Source: Burkholderia anthina (GTDB lineage: Bacteria; Pseudomonadota; Gammaproteobacteria; Burkholderiales; Burkholderiaceae). From it: a stretch of 64,000 nucleotides of DNA. The stretch spans positions 1,488,001 to 1,552,000 of the forward strand of contig NZ_CM003768.1 in the NCBI RefSeq assembly GCF_001547525.1. The letters run 5' to 3'. The notes under the pieces were generated by a model. The model was not told the DNA's origin and did not search any database. It saw only the letters and a program-made list of their open reading frames with translations. Positions within the stretch are counted from its first letter, which is position 1. The number at the start of each line of letters is the position of its first letter. The position numbers and the translations under genes are program-made. Below are positions 20,601-28,787 of the stretch, one piece after another.

Positions 20601-21386
20601 GCCGGCGCGACCGGCGAACTGTATCTCGCGGGCGCGGGCCTCGCGCGCGGCTATCTCGGCCGGCCGGCGCTGACCGCCGAGCGTTTCGTGCCCGATCCGT
20701 TCGTGCCGGGCGCGCGCATGTACCGCACCGGCGACCTCGCGCGCCGGCGCGCGGACGGCGCGCTCGACTACCTCGGGCGTGTCGACACGCAGGTGAAGCT
20801 GCGCGGCCAGCGGATCGAGCCGGGCGAGATCGAGGCGCTGCTGCGCGCGGCGCCGGGCGTGAACGATGCGGTCGTGATCGTGCGCGACGAGCAACTGATC
20901 GGCTATGTCGCGCGCGGCGACGCGGGCGCGCTCGACCGTGCGGCGCTGCTCGACGCGCTGCGCGCGCAACTGCCGGCGTACATGGTGCCGTCGCAGTTGA
21001 TCGAGCTGGACGCATTGCCCGTCACGCCGAACGGCAAGTGCGACCGCCATGCGCTGCCGGCGCCGGTGCGCGAAGCGGCCGAAGCCGTCGAGCTCGCGAC
21101 CGATACCGAGCGCGCGCTCGCGGCGATTTGGCAGCGCGTGTTGCGCGTGGACGCGATCGGCCGCGACGGCGATTTCTTCCTGCTCGGCGGCCACTCGCTG
21201 CTCGCGACGCAGGCTCACGCGCAGGCGAACCTGCACTGGGGGCTCGCGCTGCCGCTGCGCACGCTGTTCGACACGCGCACCCTCGCGCGCTGCGCGCAAG
21301 CGATCGACGCGGCCTGCGCGGCGCGCGGCGAGACCGATGCGGCGAGCGCGATCGACGCGCTGCTCGGCGAACTGGAAACCCAATAA
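11688..21386 (+). CDS. orbI: Ornibactin non-ribosomal peptide synthetase OrbI (modules 1-3)
   Basis: This 3232-residue NRPS reads A-T / C-A-T-E / C-A-T. A1 core 'YTSGSTG' is near 160, with carrier Ser567 ('LGADSL'). C1 has 'HHAITDG' at 769. A2 core is near 1236, with carrier Ser1636 in 'LGGDS', the form seen before epimerases. E has 'HHAIVDG' at 1824 and 'FNYLGQFD'. C2 has 'HHVLLDG' at 2301. A3 core is near 2777, with carrier Ser3170 ('LGGHS'). The protein begins directly with an A domain, as expected for an initiating module. A2 shows 'ADLGHTT' (Asp-type pocket) and A3 'FGFDVSVWEF' (Ser-type). The E domain after module 2 fits D-hydroxyaspartate. The start is ATG 11688 after GAAGGA; the orbJ ATG follows 9 bases after the stop. 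Confidence 0.95.
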   Translation: MTSFPTALHHRIRELARLAPDAPAIAVPFQNDLRLSRGALDARASRLARQLRAAGVGAEVRVGVCVERSGELFVALLAVLKAGGVFVPLDPRHPAARLDWIVQDAQLRHGIVDAAGRAALGTPFEHAFDVAAEASGVAQDHAFDDDAVAVHPRSAAYMIYTSGSTGTPKAVVVEHGPLAAHCDALAAALPIEAGDRLLHFASVNFDAAHECWLAPLAVGAGIVVAPPQPFAPDAAHALMVREAVNVAAFPPAYLREFAAVAARDGVPPALRVLAFGGEALPQQAFEFVRRTFPAVRLINGYGPTEAVISPMLWPVEPGETPVLAADDAYASLPIGRAIGPRVARIDGADADGVGELLLGGVCIARGYHGRPAFTAERFVPDADGEPGARVYRTGDLARLRDDGAFDYLGRLDDQVQVRGVRVEPAEIAACLRSHPAVADAAVLAETANGPTRLIACVVLRAAADDAALKAHVAAQLPAAWQPHRFVRCDALPYTLNGKLDRAALRERIAAQRIAAQQAAAARDTTQAAGDAPRTPTEQQIAGLWQTLLGLDVTPSRDDRFFALGADSLAAMQLQAAIRAAVRVNLRLDTLFADPALAELAETVDRAERETGEPLATIAARRTPADAAVSGAPYVDRAASLAQQRFWVLAQTRDASAAYHIAAHWTIDGALDRDALQRALDHVIGRHEAWRTTLVDNDDGVVMQRIHAHLPVSIAAVDLRDQPPAARDAQAARLAERDAAAPFDLARGPLLRATLVVLADDRHRLLLTAHHAITDGWSSRCAFDELSAAYRACAEGREPSLPALPIQYADYADWQRDMLAGGEGERQLDYWRGALHDVPGPLALPVDRQPGAVRTLHGARVSVRLPDAVAADVRQLARDAQATVFTVLLAALDAWLSRVTGETDVVVAVPVAHRQRPETRALLGLFLNTVALRVRVAPTLPFRALVDAARTAALDAVAHQDVPFERVVDAVKPPVKRGDEWLRVKFAQQFDARHDSVLPGATAVATPGPDLAARFDFALDFTDDANGIELVAAYATDCIDADTARAWLDSYAALVASAAHEPHATTAALPCDASAASRQPRDGRALRVEHADIVAAFARQAAAYPHRVALSDASASLTFAELDDVSNRIARALAQRGVAAEAAVVVCIERSARFVVGLLGALKAGALAVLLDPAQPAARLAAAAADCGARWALVAQPAAWPAGIDAQPLDVDALAQDATLAHAAGVRVAPHPEQGAYLIYTSGSTGTPKGVVVSHGALADYVQGMLDELAFAPDASFAMVSTVAADLGHTTLFGALCAGRTLHLLPAACAFDPDLFADEMRRREVGVLKIVPSHLQALLDARVPADVLPRHALVTGGETLTWALVARLAALAPACRVINHYGPTEATVGAIACDTASIAADARDPASGVPLGLPLPNARALVLDAFGACVPAGATGELYLGGPGVARGYLGRPAQTAERFVPDPFTPGARLYRTGDRVRLRADGRLAFLGRIDDQVKIRGYRVEPGEVSAAVRAAGPIAQAETLAIEHDGRLRLATFVVMRDGAAFDEAAVRAALAATLPDYMVPAQFVALARLPVTANGKIDRAALRERAAVPVAAAPGDAPQGAVETVLADVWQAVLKAPKVGRDDNFFELGGDSILVLQVIARARKRGVRFTPKQLFDGPTVAELARVAKTDDAAGAAQPVGAAAATTAVTPAATPILTPAQQRFFALGIPHRGHWNQSVSFDVRGAFDADAFARAFDALLTHHDAFRQRFARGADGTWHASDAAKPYDTLPFVEVAARDDADALARFDALQRRLDLGRGPLACACAARLPDGSTRLYLAIHHAIVDGVSWRILLDDLDTAYRAACERTPVRLSPPGLRADAWAARLTRAATEPASPFAAEAAYWAGMAQGDDIAPDHPDAVATNADAAVVVQTIDPALTRAALTDAHAAYRTQTIELLGAALALALAGARGAASCRVELEGHGREALFDDADASRTIGWLTSHYPVTLPVEATARDTLCAVKDTLRAVPHKGLGFGVLAHYGDAATRAALAAVPRPRVTFNYLGQFDAPRDATLVPRFGGTGVERDPNGPLGNTLAIHAYLDTDGDGARTLKVHWVYGAPQFERVTIDAFAERFANALRELVEACASRIAHRGAGATPGDFPLAQAAGLTQAAIERAPLDWRAIDDVYPLSPMQQGILFHALFAPGHASYVNQLVATATALDADRLAAAFDASVARHDILRTSVMPDEAAPLQCVHRHARMPVEQLDWRTRGDTLDADFDAWLAADRTRGFDWREPPLMRLTLIRVTDDAWRVVWTRHHVLLDGWSTARLLADVLRDYRDPDAVSPFASRPALRYRDFIAWLGTRERDADERFWTERLARLDAPTLIAERTADRAEAEMVTWRATLDADTTARVAQTARALKLTVNTLVQGAWALALQRMTHQLAVAFGATVAGRPDALADVDSVLGLFINTLPVITAPAPQQRAADWLQTLQRENAAAAEHAHTPLADIQRWARGSGGALFDTLVVFENYPVDDTARDADPRALALSDVRSIEATDFALTLVIESGAELTIDYGYDTARIDARQVETWHRAFACALDALARTPDALLGTLSIADDATRDALARAQDTAHVWPIERRQPLHLQFADAARATPDAIALEYADAQGRVQRATYRELDAATSRIAAALRRRGVRPDTPVALCVERSFDMVMALVGVLKAGAAYLPVDPDYPAERIAYLLRDARPAVAITQAHLREQVEAALGEGADTQLLTVADLLADEAGDIDGETAAVDDAQLAYLIYTSGSTGKPKGAGNTHGALANRIAWMQHAYRLTRDDVVLHKTPFGFDVSVWEFVWPLAIGAKLAIAAPGDHRDPARLAAAIHAHGVTVLHFVPSMLAAFAAHLDDFSAAAQCDSVRLIVASGEALAPELVAKMARLLPNATLVNLYGPTEAAIDVSHWTCGPDDAQAVAVPIGHPIANLQLHVLDAAWQPVPAGATGELYLAGAGLARGYLGRPALTAERFVPDPFVPGARMYRTGDLARRRADGALDYLGRVDTQVKLRGQRIEPGEIEALLRAAPGVNDAVVIVRDEQLIGYVARGDAGALDRAALLDALRAQLPAYMVPSQLIELDALPVTPNGKCDRHALPAPVREAAEAVELATDTERALAAIWQRVLRVDAIGRDGDFFLLGGHSLLATQAHAQANLHWGLALPLRTLFDTRTLARCAQAIDAACAARGETDAASAIDALLGELETQ

Positions 21387-21395
21387 GGACGACGG

Positions 21396-24300
21396 ATGAC
21401 GAAGGTTCAACCCGACTGGCTCGCGCTCGCGACGCGTTTCGCGCAACTGCCCGACGCGCAGCGCGCGGTCTTCATCGACAAGCTCGGCGCGGCCGGCATC
21501 GATTTCCGCGTGCTGCCGATTCCGCCGCGCACGCCGCGCAGCGACCGCGTGCCGGCGTCGTTCGCGCAGACGCGGCTATGGCTGCATGCGCGGCTGATCG
21601 ATGCGCCGGACGCGTACCACATCACCGAGCGCCTGGCGCTGACGGGCCCGCTCGACGGGCATGCGCTGCGTCTCGCGTGCGATGCGCTGATCGCGCGCCA
21701 TGAGGCGCTGCGCACGACTTTCGACGAAGCGCAGGACGGCGTCGCGCAAACGATCCACGCGCCGCTGCGCTGCCCGTGGCGCGAAACCGATCTCGAAGCG
21801 CTGCCGGACGCGCAGCGCGTGCCGCGCGCCGAAGCCGTCGCGGCGGCCGACGAAGCCGAACCGTTCGACCTCGGTACCGCGCCGCTCGTGCGTGCGCACC
21901 TGGTGCGCTTCGACGCGACGCATCACTGGCTCGTGCTCACCGTGCATCACATCGTGTCTGACGGCTGGTCGTCGGGCGTGATGCTGGAAGAGCTCGCGGC
22001 GTTCTATCGCGCGTATGCGTCGGGCGAGCCGGTGCCGCTCGCGCCGCTGCCGATCCAGTACGCCGACTACGCGCTGTGGCAGCGCCGCTGGCTCGATGCC
22101 GGCGAGCGCGACCGCCAGCTCGCGTTCTGGCGCGAGCGGCTCGATCCGCAGCGCGGCGTGCTGACGCTGCCGGGCGCGGCCGCACGGCCGGCCCGCCGCA
22201 GTGCGCGCGGCGCGCGTCACGTGTTTTCGCTCGATGCGCGCGTCGGTGCGCAGTTGCGCGCGTTCGCGGCCGCGTCCGGCGCGACGCCGTTCGCGGTGCT
22301 GCTCGCCGCGCTCGACGCGCTGCTGGCGCGTGCGACCGGCGACGCGCGGATCTGCGTCGGCGTGCCGGCCGCGAACCGCGAGCGCGCGGAAGTCGCCGGC
22401 CTGATCGGCTTCTTCGTCAATACGCTGGCAATCGACGTCGACGTGCCCGCGCACGGCGATTTCTCGTCGCTGGTCGCGCGTACGCAGCGCGCGCTCGTCG
22501 ACGCGCAGATGCACCAGGACGTGCCGTTCGAGCAGGTGGTCGACGCGCTCGGCGTGCCGCGCAGCGCGAGCCACCATCCGCTGTTCCAGGTGATGGCCGC
22601 GTATGGCGAACGCCGCGCGCTGCCGCCGCTCGGCGCGGCGTCGGCCGCGCTGCTGCCGTCGGGCACGCCGTCCGCGAAATTCGATCTGACGCTGTCCGTC
22701 GAAGCGACGCCGGACGGCACGTTCGACGCGGCCTTCATCTACGCGCTCGACCTGTTCGACGCGGATGCGATCGCACGGCTGGCCTCGCGCTTCGTCACGC
22801 TGCTGACCGACGCGCTCGCGCGTCCCGACACGCCGATCGGCGATCTCGACTGGCTGCCTGCCGACGAACGCGCGCAGCTCTTCGCGTGGAACGCACCGGC
22901 CGGCGCGGCCGCCACCGAGCCGTTCGTGCCGGTGCACGTGCGCATCGCCGCGCATGCGCACGCGCGGCCCGATGCACGCGGCGTCGCCGATATCGATCGC
23001 GCATTGACGCGCGGCGAAGTCGATGCGCGTGCCGCGCGCCTGGCGCGCCATCTGGTGGCGGCCGGCGTGCGGCCCGAGATGCGCGTGGGCGTCGCGCTAC
23101 AGCGCTCGGTCGATCTGCTCGTCGCGCTGATCGCGGTGCTGAAGTCCGGCGCCGCGTTCGTGCCGCTCGACCCGGCGCACCCGCGCGAGCGGCTCGCGCA
23201 GATCGTCGGCGATGCGAACATCGCGCACGTGCTGACCGACGCCGCGAGCGCCGCGTCACTGCCCGAATTGCCGGAATTGCGCATCTGGCGCGCGGACGAA
23301 ATCGATGCGCTCGACGAAGCCGCGCACGTCGCGCTGCCGGACGTGCTGCCCGGCCACGCGGCGTACGCGATCTACACGTCGGGCTCGACCGGCAAGCCGA
23401 AGGGCGTGATCGTCGACCACGCGTCGTTCGCGCTGCACTGCGCGGCGATCGCCGAACGCTACGGCGCAGGCGAGAACGACGTGTTCCTGCTGTTCCAGTC
23501 GGTCAATTTCGACGGTGCGCACGAAGGCTGGTTTTCGCAATACATGTCGGGCGCCGCCGTGTCGGTGACGGCCGACGTGCTGTGGCCGCCCGCGCAGACC
23601 TGCGCGATGATGATCCGCGACGGCGTGACGATGACCTACGTGCCGCCGGGCTGCGCCGCCCAGCTTGCAGAATGGGCGCTCGCGCACGGCGCGCCGCCGA
23701 CGCTGCGTTCGCTGACCGTCGGCGGCGAGGCGACGTCGCGCGAGGCGTTCGCGATGCTGCGCCGCGCGCTGCCGAACGTGCGCGTGGTCAACGGCTACGG
23801 CCCGACCGAAACGGTCATCACGCCGACGCTGTGGATGTTCCGTCCCGGCGACGATCTCGCGAAGCTCGGCGACGCCGCGTATTTGCCGATCGGTACGCTG
23901 GTCGGCGCGCGCACCGCGCACGTGCTCGACGCGCGGCTGCATCCGCTGCCGGTCGGCGTGATCGGCGAACTGTATCTGGGCGGCGAGGGGATCGGCGTCG
24001 CACGCGGCTACCTCGACCGCCCGGCGCTGACGGCCGAGCGTTTCGTGCCCGATCCGTACGGCGCGCCGGGCGCGCGGCTGTACCGTACCGGCGACCTCGT
24101 GCGGCGCCGCGCGGACGGCGTGTTCGACTTCATTGGCCGCGTCGATCATCAGGTGAAGCTGCGCGGCCTGCGCATCGAACTCGGCGAAATCGAGGCGCAG
24201 CTTGCCGCGCACGACGCGGTGCGCGAAGCCTGTGCGGTCGTGCACGGGCAGGGCGCGCTCGCGCAGCTTGTCGCGTACGTCGAGCTGACGGCGGAGGCGC

Positions 24301-26390
24301 GGGCGGCCGCGCAGCCGGTCGAAGCCGCGGCGCTCGACGCGCATCTGCGCCGCACGCTGCCCGACTATATGGTGCCCGCGCAACTGATCGTGCTCGATGC
24401 GCTGCCGCGCAACGCGAACAGCAAGGTTGACCGTGCGCGGCTGCCGGCGCCCGTGCGTGTCGAACGCGCATACGAGGCGCCGCGCGACGGCGACGAAGCC
24501 GCGCTCGCGGCGATCTGGTGCGACGTGTTGAACCTGGAACGCGTCGGTCGCGGCGATCATTTCTTCGATCTCGGCGGCCATTCGCTCGCGGCCGTGCGCG
24601 TGGCGACGCGCGTGGCCGAACGGCTCGGCCGCGACGTGCCGGTGCGCGCGCTGTTCGAGGCGCCCGTGCTTGCCCAGTACGCGCTGCAGGTGGCCGACGC
24701 GCCGCGCGCCGCGCAGGCGGGCGCCACGGCGCCGGGTATCGCCGTGGCCAAACCGGACGCCCACGGCGTGTGGCCGCTGTCGCCCGCGCAGCTCGGCCTG
24801 TGGTTCCTGTGGCGCGCGCAGCCGGACAGCGCCGCGTACAACATTCCGGTCGCGCTGCGCGTGCGCGGCCCGCTCGACGTCGATGCGCTGCGCGCGGCGT
24901 TCTCGGATGCGGCGGCCGTGCATCCGGCGCTGCGCGCGCGGCTCGTCGCCCGCGACGGCGCGCTGCCGGGTCAGCGGATCGACGCGGACGTGGCCGTCGC
25001 GCTGCCGGTGATCGACCTGTCGGCCCGAGCCGATGCGCTGGCCCGCGCGGCCGCGCTGACCGACGAGGATGCGCTCGCACCGTTCGACCTCTTGGCCGAC
25101 GCGCCACTGTGGCGCGCTCGTGTGCTGCGGCTCGGTGCGAACGACCACGTGCTGTCGGTGACGATCCATCACATCGTGTCGGATGGCGAATCGATCGAGC
25201 TGTGGCTCGACGCGGTGCGAGCTCGCTATGTCGCCCGCGTGCAGCGCAGCGGCGCGCCGGCCGACGAAGCCGACCAAGCCGCCCGACCGGCCCTCCCGCT
25301 CGTGCTGCCCGCGCCATGCCATCCGGCGCGCGTCGCGTACTGGCGCGACGCGCTCGCGGATCTGCCGTCGCGCGTGTTGCCGCAGCGCGCCGATGCGCCG
25401 GCCGTGCCGCAATGGCGCGCGGCCCGTATCGCGTTCGAATTCGACGCACAACTGATTCGCGCAGCGCGCGACGCCGCATCGGCCTCGCACGCGACGCTGC
25501 CGATGCTGCTGCACGCGGCGCTCAACACCGCGCTGTTCCGCGCGACGGGCGCGGCCGACCAGCCGGTCGGCGTGCTGGCGTCGACGCGCGAGCTCACGGG
25601 CGACGCGGCCCGCGCCGCGCTCGGCCTGTTCATCAACTCAGTCGTCGTGCGTACGCGGATCGGCCCGGCGGCGCGCCGCGCGGACGTGCTCGCGCAAGTG
25701 CGCGACACGGCGCTCGCCGCGTATGCGCATGCCGACGTGCCGTTCGCCGACGTCGTGGCCGCGCTGCGTGCGCCGCGCGCCGCGCAGGCCAATCCGCTGT
25801 TCCAGGTGATGTTCAACTACCTGCGCCCGACCGGCGCCGCCGCACGCGACTGGGCCGGCCTGTCGCTGGCCGAATTCAACGAGACGCGCCATCGCGTCGT
25901 GTTCACGCTGGAGCTGGACGTCGTCGAGCATCCGGACGGCCGCGTGAGCGCCGCGTTCTCGTATGCGGACGAATTGCTCGCGCGCGATTTCGTCGACGCG
26001 CTCGTCGAGCTGTATCACGACGAGGTCGCGCGTTTCGCCGGCGCGTCGGAAGCAGCGCTCGGCGCACCCGATGCGCGCGCAACCACGCACGGCGCGTTCG
26101 GCGCCCACGCTCACGCGGCAGCGCCAGTCGATGCAATGCCGTCGCATGCCGCCGCCGCGCTCGCCGCGCTGTGGTCCGACACGTTCGCGACGGCCGCTCC
26201 CGAGCCCGATGCCGACCTGTTCGAAGCCGGCGCGACGTCGTTCGACGTCGTGCGCTTCGTCGACGCGGCCGGCCGCGCCGGTCACGCGCTGACGGTCGCC
26301 GACGTGTTCGCGGCGCCGACGCTCGCGGCGCTCGGCGCGCGGCTCGATGCGCGAGCGGAAACGGGACAGGAGGCGCGCCATGCTGGCTGA
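21396..26390 (+). CDS. orbJ: Ornibactin non-ribosomal peptide synthetase OrbJ (module 4 and release)
   Basis: This 1664-residue NRPS reads C-A-T-C-T. The first C has 'HHIVSDGWSS' at 184. The A core 'YTSGSTG' is near 659. Carrier Ser1063 lies in 'LGGHS'. A second C has 'HHIVSDGES' at 1258. A final carrier-like domain has Ser1615 in 'AGATSFD'. Its A domain shares 'SVNFDGAHEGW' with A1 of OrbI ('SVNFDAAHECW'), consistent with both using modified ornithine. There is no thioesterase. The second C domain is the likely site where 1,4-diaminobutane is joined to release ornibactin. The role of the last carrier domain, whose motif departs from GG(D/H)S, is unclear. The stop lies 11 bases inside orbK. 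Confidence 0.94.
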   Translation: MTKVQPDWLALATRFAQLPDAQRAVFIDKLGAAGIDFRVLPIPPRTPRSDRVPASFAQTRLWLHARLIDAPDAYHITERLALTGPLDGHALRLACDALIARHEALRTTFDEAQDGVAQTIHAPLRCPWRETDLEALPDAQRVPRAEAVAAADEAEPFDLGTAPLVRAHLVRFDATHHWLVLTVHHIVSDGWSSGVMLEELAAFYRAYASGEPVPLAPLPIQYADYALWQRRWLDAGERDRQLAFWRERLDPQRGVLTLPGAAARPARRSARGARHVFSLDARVGAQLRAFAAASGATPFAVLLAALDALLARATGDARICVGVPAANRERAEVAGLIGFFVNTLAIDVDVPAHGDFSSLVARTQRALVDAQMHQDVPFEQVVDALGVPRSASHHPLFQVMAAYGERRALPPLGAASAALLPSGTPSAKFDLTLSVEATPDGTFDAAFIYALDLFDADAIARLASRFVTLLTDALARPDTPIGDLDWLPADERAQLFAWNAPAGAAATEPFVPVHVRIAAHAHARPDARGVADIDRALTRGEVDARAARLARHLVAAGVRPEMRVGVALQRSVDLLVALIAVLKSGAAFVPLDPAHPRERLAQIVGDANIAHVLTDAASAASLPELPELRIWRADEIDALDEAAHVALPDVLPGHAAYAIYTSGSTGKPKGVIVDHASFALHCAAIAERYGAGENDVFLLFQSVNFDGAHEGWFSQYMSGAAVSVTADVLWPPAQTCAMMIRDGVTMTYVPPGCAAQLAEWALAHGAPPTLRSLTVGGEATSREAFAMLRRALPNVRVVNGYGPTETVITPTLWMFRPGDDLAKLGDAAYLPIGTLVGARTAHVLDARLHPLPVGVIGELYLGGEGIGVARGYLDRPALTAERFVPDPYGAPGARLYRTGDLVRRRADGVFDFIGRVDHQVKLRGLRIELGEIEAQLAAHDAVREACAVVHGQGALAQLVAYVELTAEARAAAQPVEAAALDAHLRRTLPDYMVPAQLIVLDALPRNANSKVDRARLPAPVRVERAYEAPRDGDEAALAAIWCDVLNLERVGRGDHFFDLGGHSLAAVRVATRVAERLGRDVPVRALFEAPVLAQYALQVADAPRAAQAGATAPGIAVAKPDAHGVWPLSPAQLGLWFLWRAQPDSAAYNIPVALRVRGPLDVDALRAAFSDAAAVHPALRARLVARDGALPGQRIDADVAVALPVIDLSARADALARAAALTDEDALAPFDLLADAPLWRARVLRLGANDHVLSVTIHHIVSDGESIELWLDAVRARYVARVQRSGAPADEADQAARPALPLVLPAPCHPARVAYWRDALADLPSRVLPQRADAPAVPQWRAARIAFEFDAQLIRAARDAASASHATLPMLLHAALNTALFRATGAADQPVGVLASTRELTGDAARAALGLFINSVVVRTRIGPAARRADVLAQVRDTALAAYAHADVPFADVVAALRAPRAAQANPLFQVMFNYLRPTGAAARDWAGLSLAEFNETRHRVVFTLELDVVEHPDGRVSAAFSYADELLARDFVDALVELYHDEVARFAGASEAALGAPDARATTHGAFGAHAHAAAPVDAMPSHAAAALAALWSDTFATAAPEPDADLFEAGATSFDVVRFVDAAGRAGHALTVADVFAAPTLAALGARLDARAETGQEARHAG

Positions 26391-27333
26391 AGTGCGTCCG
26401 GACGGATTCACGATGCTCGATACCTACCGGCTCGCGTTCGCGGACGGCCTGTTCGCCGTGCGCGACGGCGCGGAGATCCGCGTCGCGCACGGCGACGGCA
26501 TCGGCGCGCAGTTGCTGCGCGCGCAACTCGGCGACGACGGCGCGCTGCGCCTCGTCGCGTACAACCATCGCGCGGCGCCGGCCGACCAGCGGCGGGCGCT
26601 GCTGGCCGCACTGGCCGCGGCGTTTTCGGACAGCGCGCGCCACGCGGCGGTCCGGCTCGACCCGGCTGCCTGGCCGGCCGTCGCGCTCGACGCGTTGCGC
26701 GCGAGCGGCGTCCTCGCCGACGGCGGCCGCTGCCTGCGCGACGGCTGGGCGCAACAGGCCGACCTGTGGCGCGTCGGCCCGGCTCTGCCGTGCGCGACGC
26801 TGCCGACGATCACCGACGGCCGGCGTCATCCGCGCCGGCCGCCCGCACCGCGCGGCGACGTCTATGCGCGCGACCTGCCGGCGCTCGGCGTGCGCTTCAC
26901 GCTGCGCGGCTGGCAGCCGGCCGAGGACGCCGAACGGCTCGCGCGCTGGTTCGCGGAGCCGCGCGTGCGCGACGGCTGTTTCGACGGCGAGCCGTTCGCG
27001 TATTTCGAGGCGTTCTGGCTGAAGGAGGACGCGCTCGCGCCGCACGTTGCGGCGCGCGACTACGACCGCGGGCTGCGGATGCTGGTCGGCGAGTCGCGCT
27101 GGCGCGGCGCGCACCGCGTGGCCGGCTGGCTGCCGTCCGTCGTGCATTACCTGTTTCTCGACGACCTGCGTACCGAAGCGGTCGGCTGTGCCGTTCCGGC
27201 CGGCCATACGCGGGTTGCCGACCATCTCGCGCGGCATGGCTTCGCGCGGCAGCGCCGTCTCGCGCTGGCCGACGCGCAGCCGCTGTGGATGCGCACGCTG
27301 CGCGAGACGTTCTTCTCCGGCCGTCACGTCTGA
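26380..27333 (+). CDS. orbK: Hydroxyornithine acyltransferase OrbK (IucB/GNAT-like)
   Basis: This 317-residue protein resembles the siderophore acyltransferases IucB, AlcB and PvdY. The acyltransferase domain covers about residues 150-317, with 'LRGWQPAEDAERLARWF', 'PFAYFEAFWLKEDALAPH', 'YDRGLRMLVGESRWRGAHRV' and 'LFLDDLRTEAV'. The N-terminal 130 residues are variable. It should transfer an acyl or 3-hydroxyacyl group to the N5-hydroxyl of ornithine in the cytoplasm. Its partner OrbL downstream is similar, and the sequence does not tell which one makes the 3-hydroxyacyl group. ATG 26380 follows AGGAGG and overlaps orbJ by 11 bases. Confidence 0.85.
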   Translation: MLAEVRPDGFTMLDTYRLAFADGLFAVRDGAEIRVAHGDGIGAQLLRAQLGDDGALRLVAYNHRAAPADQRRALLAALAAAFSDSARHAAVRLDPAAWPAVALDALRASGVLADGGRCLRDGWAQQADLWRVGPALPCATLPTITDGRRHPRRPPAPRGDVYARDLPALGVRFTLRGWQPAEDAERLARWFAEPRVRDGCFDGEPFAYFEAFWLKEDALAPHVAARDYDRGLRMLVGESRWRGAHRVAGWLPSVVHYLFLDDLRTEAVGCAVPAGHTRVADHLARHGFARQRRLALADAQPLWMRTLRETFFSGRHV

Positions 27334-27365
27334 CGGGCCGGATTCACCGACAAGGGAGCTGAGAC

Positions 27366-28742
27366 ATGCAGAGAGAAACCGTATTCGACCTGATCGGCGT
27401 CGGCTTCGGGCCGTCGAATCTGGCGCTGGCCGTGCGCCTCGCGGAGCGCGGCGGCGCGCACACGCTCGCCCATTGCTTCATCGAGCGCCAGCCGGAATTC
27501 GGCTGGCATCGCGGGATGCTGCTCGACGACTGCCGGATGCAGATTTCGTTTCTGAAGGATCTCGTGACGATGCGCGATCCGAAGAGCCGCTACACGTTCA
27601 TCAACTATCTGTTCGAACGCGGTCGGCTGAACGAATTCATCAACCTGAAGAATTTCTACCCGACCCGCGTCGAATTCCACGATTACCTGAGCTGGGTCGC
27701 CGATGCGTTCGACGATCGCGTCCATTACAGCGAGACGGTGCTGGGGATCGAACCGGTGCGCGGCGACGGCGCGAGGATCGACGCGCTGCGCGTGCTGTCG
27801 CGCGACGCGGCCGGCCACGAGCGCCAGCGCGTCACGCGCGCGCTGTCGATCGGCGTCGGCGGCACGCCGGCGATTCCGGATGCATTCGCCGCGCTCGGCC
27901 GCGACCGCGTGATCCATTCGTCGTCGTACCTGGCCGACATCGACCGGCTCGTCGCGTCGCCCGACGGCGAACGCCGCCGCGTCGCGGTGATCGGCGCGGG
28001 GCAGAGCGCGGCCGAGGTGTTCATCGACCTCGCGCGCCGCTTCCCGTACGTCGACGCGAGTCTCGTGATGCGCGCCGGCGCGTTGAAGCCGGCCGACGAC
28101 AGCCCGTTCGTCAACGAAATTTTCAGCCCCGAATTCACCGACGTCGTCTATGCGCAGCCGCACGACGCGCGTCGTGCGCTGCTCGAGCGCTATCGCGACA
28201 CGAACTACGCGGTGGTCGACCGGCCGCTGATCGAGCAGATCTACGAAATGCTGTACCTGCAGCGCATCGACGGCACGCCGCGGCATGCGCTGCTCGCGAA
28301 CAGCGCGATCGAGGCCGCGGTGCGCGCCGCCGACGGCCGCATCGAGCTGACGCTGCGCGACCGGATGAGCGGCGCCACGCGCGTCGAGCGTTTCGATGCG
28401 CTCGTGCTCGCGACCGGCTATCGCCGCGACACGCATTCGGCGCTGCTCGAAGGGCTCGCGCCGCATCTGGGCGATGCGCTCACGCGCGGCGACGTCACGC
28501 GCGACTACCTGCTCGCGACGCCCGAGCACTTCGCGCCGCGCATCTACCTGCAAGGCTGCTGCGAAGACAGCCACGGCCTGTCCGACACGTTGCTGTCGGT
28601 ACTGGCGCGCCGCGCGGACGAAATCTGCGCGTCGCTCGAAGACGGGATCGCGCTCGCCGAGGACGACGGCGCGGCCCGGGCAACGCACGAAAAACGACCG
28701 AACAACGGGGTGAGCGCGGGCCGGATGGCTTTCGCTCTTTGA
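27366..28742 (+). CDS. pvdA: L-ornithine N5-monooxygenase PvdA
   Basis: This 458-residue flavin enzyme hydroxylates the side-chain nitrogen of ornithine, giving the N5-hydroxyornithine used at both ends of ornibactin. It has the FAD-binding 'GVGFGPSNLALAV' (residues 11-23), the substrate-side 'QISFLKDLVTMRDP', the NADPH-binding 'VIGAGQSAAEVF' near residue 210 and the C-terminal 'LATGYRRDTHS'. The length fits SidA/PvdA enzymes. ATG 27366 follows GGGAGC. The gene is followed after 45 bases by orbA. Confidence 0.96.
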   Translation: MQRETVFDLIGVGFGPSNLALAVRLAERGGAHTLAHCFIERQPEFGWHRGMLLDDCRMQISFLKDLVTMRDPKSRYTFINYLFERGRLNEFINLKNFYPTRVEFHDYLSWVADAFDDRVHYSETVLGIEPVRGDGARIDALRVLSRDAAGHERQRVTRALSIGVGGTPAIPDAFAALGRDRVIHSSSYLADIDRLVASPDGERRRVAVIGAGQSAAEVFIDLARRFPYVDASLVMRAGALKPADDSPFVNEIFSPEFTDVVYAQPHDARRALLERYRDTNYAVVDRPLIEQIYEMLYLQRIDGTPRHALLANSAIEAAVRAADGRIELTLRDRMSGATRVERFDALVLATGYRRDTHSALLEGLAPHLGDALTRGDVTRDYLLATPEHFAPRIYLQGCCEDSHGLSDTLLSVLARRADEICASLEDGIALAEDDGAARATHEKRPNNGVSAGRMAFAL

Positions 28743-28787
28743 CAAAGGCGCGGTCGGAGACCGCATGAAAAAGTGGAGCAGAAGAAG

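Noticed and set aside
18075..21446. A long minus-strand open frame opposite the end of orbI
   Set aside because: Same reason: antisense shadow of NRPS codons with no motif or start site.
11688..26390. Direct repeats among the NRPS modules as a mobile or repeat array
   Set aside because: The repeats are the homologous C, A and T domain motifs of the NRPS modules, not separate elements.
28773..28787. GTG start for OrbA five codons upstream
   Set aside because: The ribosome site GGAG would lie within the coding part, whereas ATG 28788 has correct spacing and starts the signal peptide.
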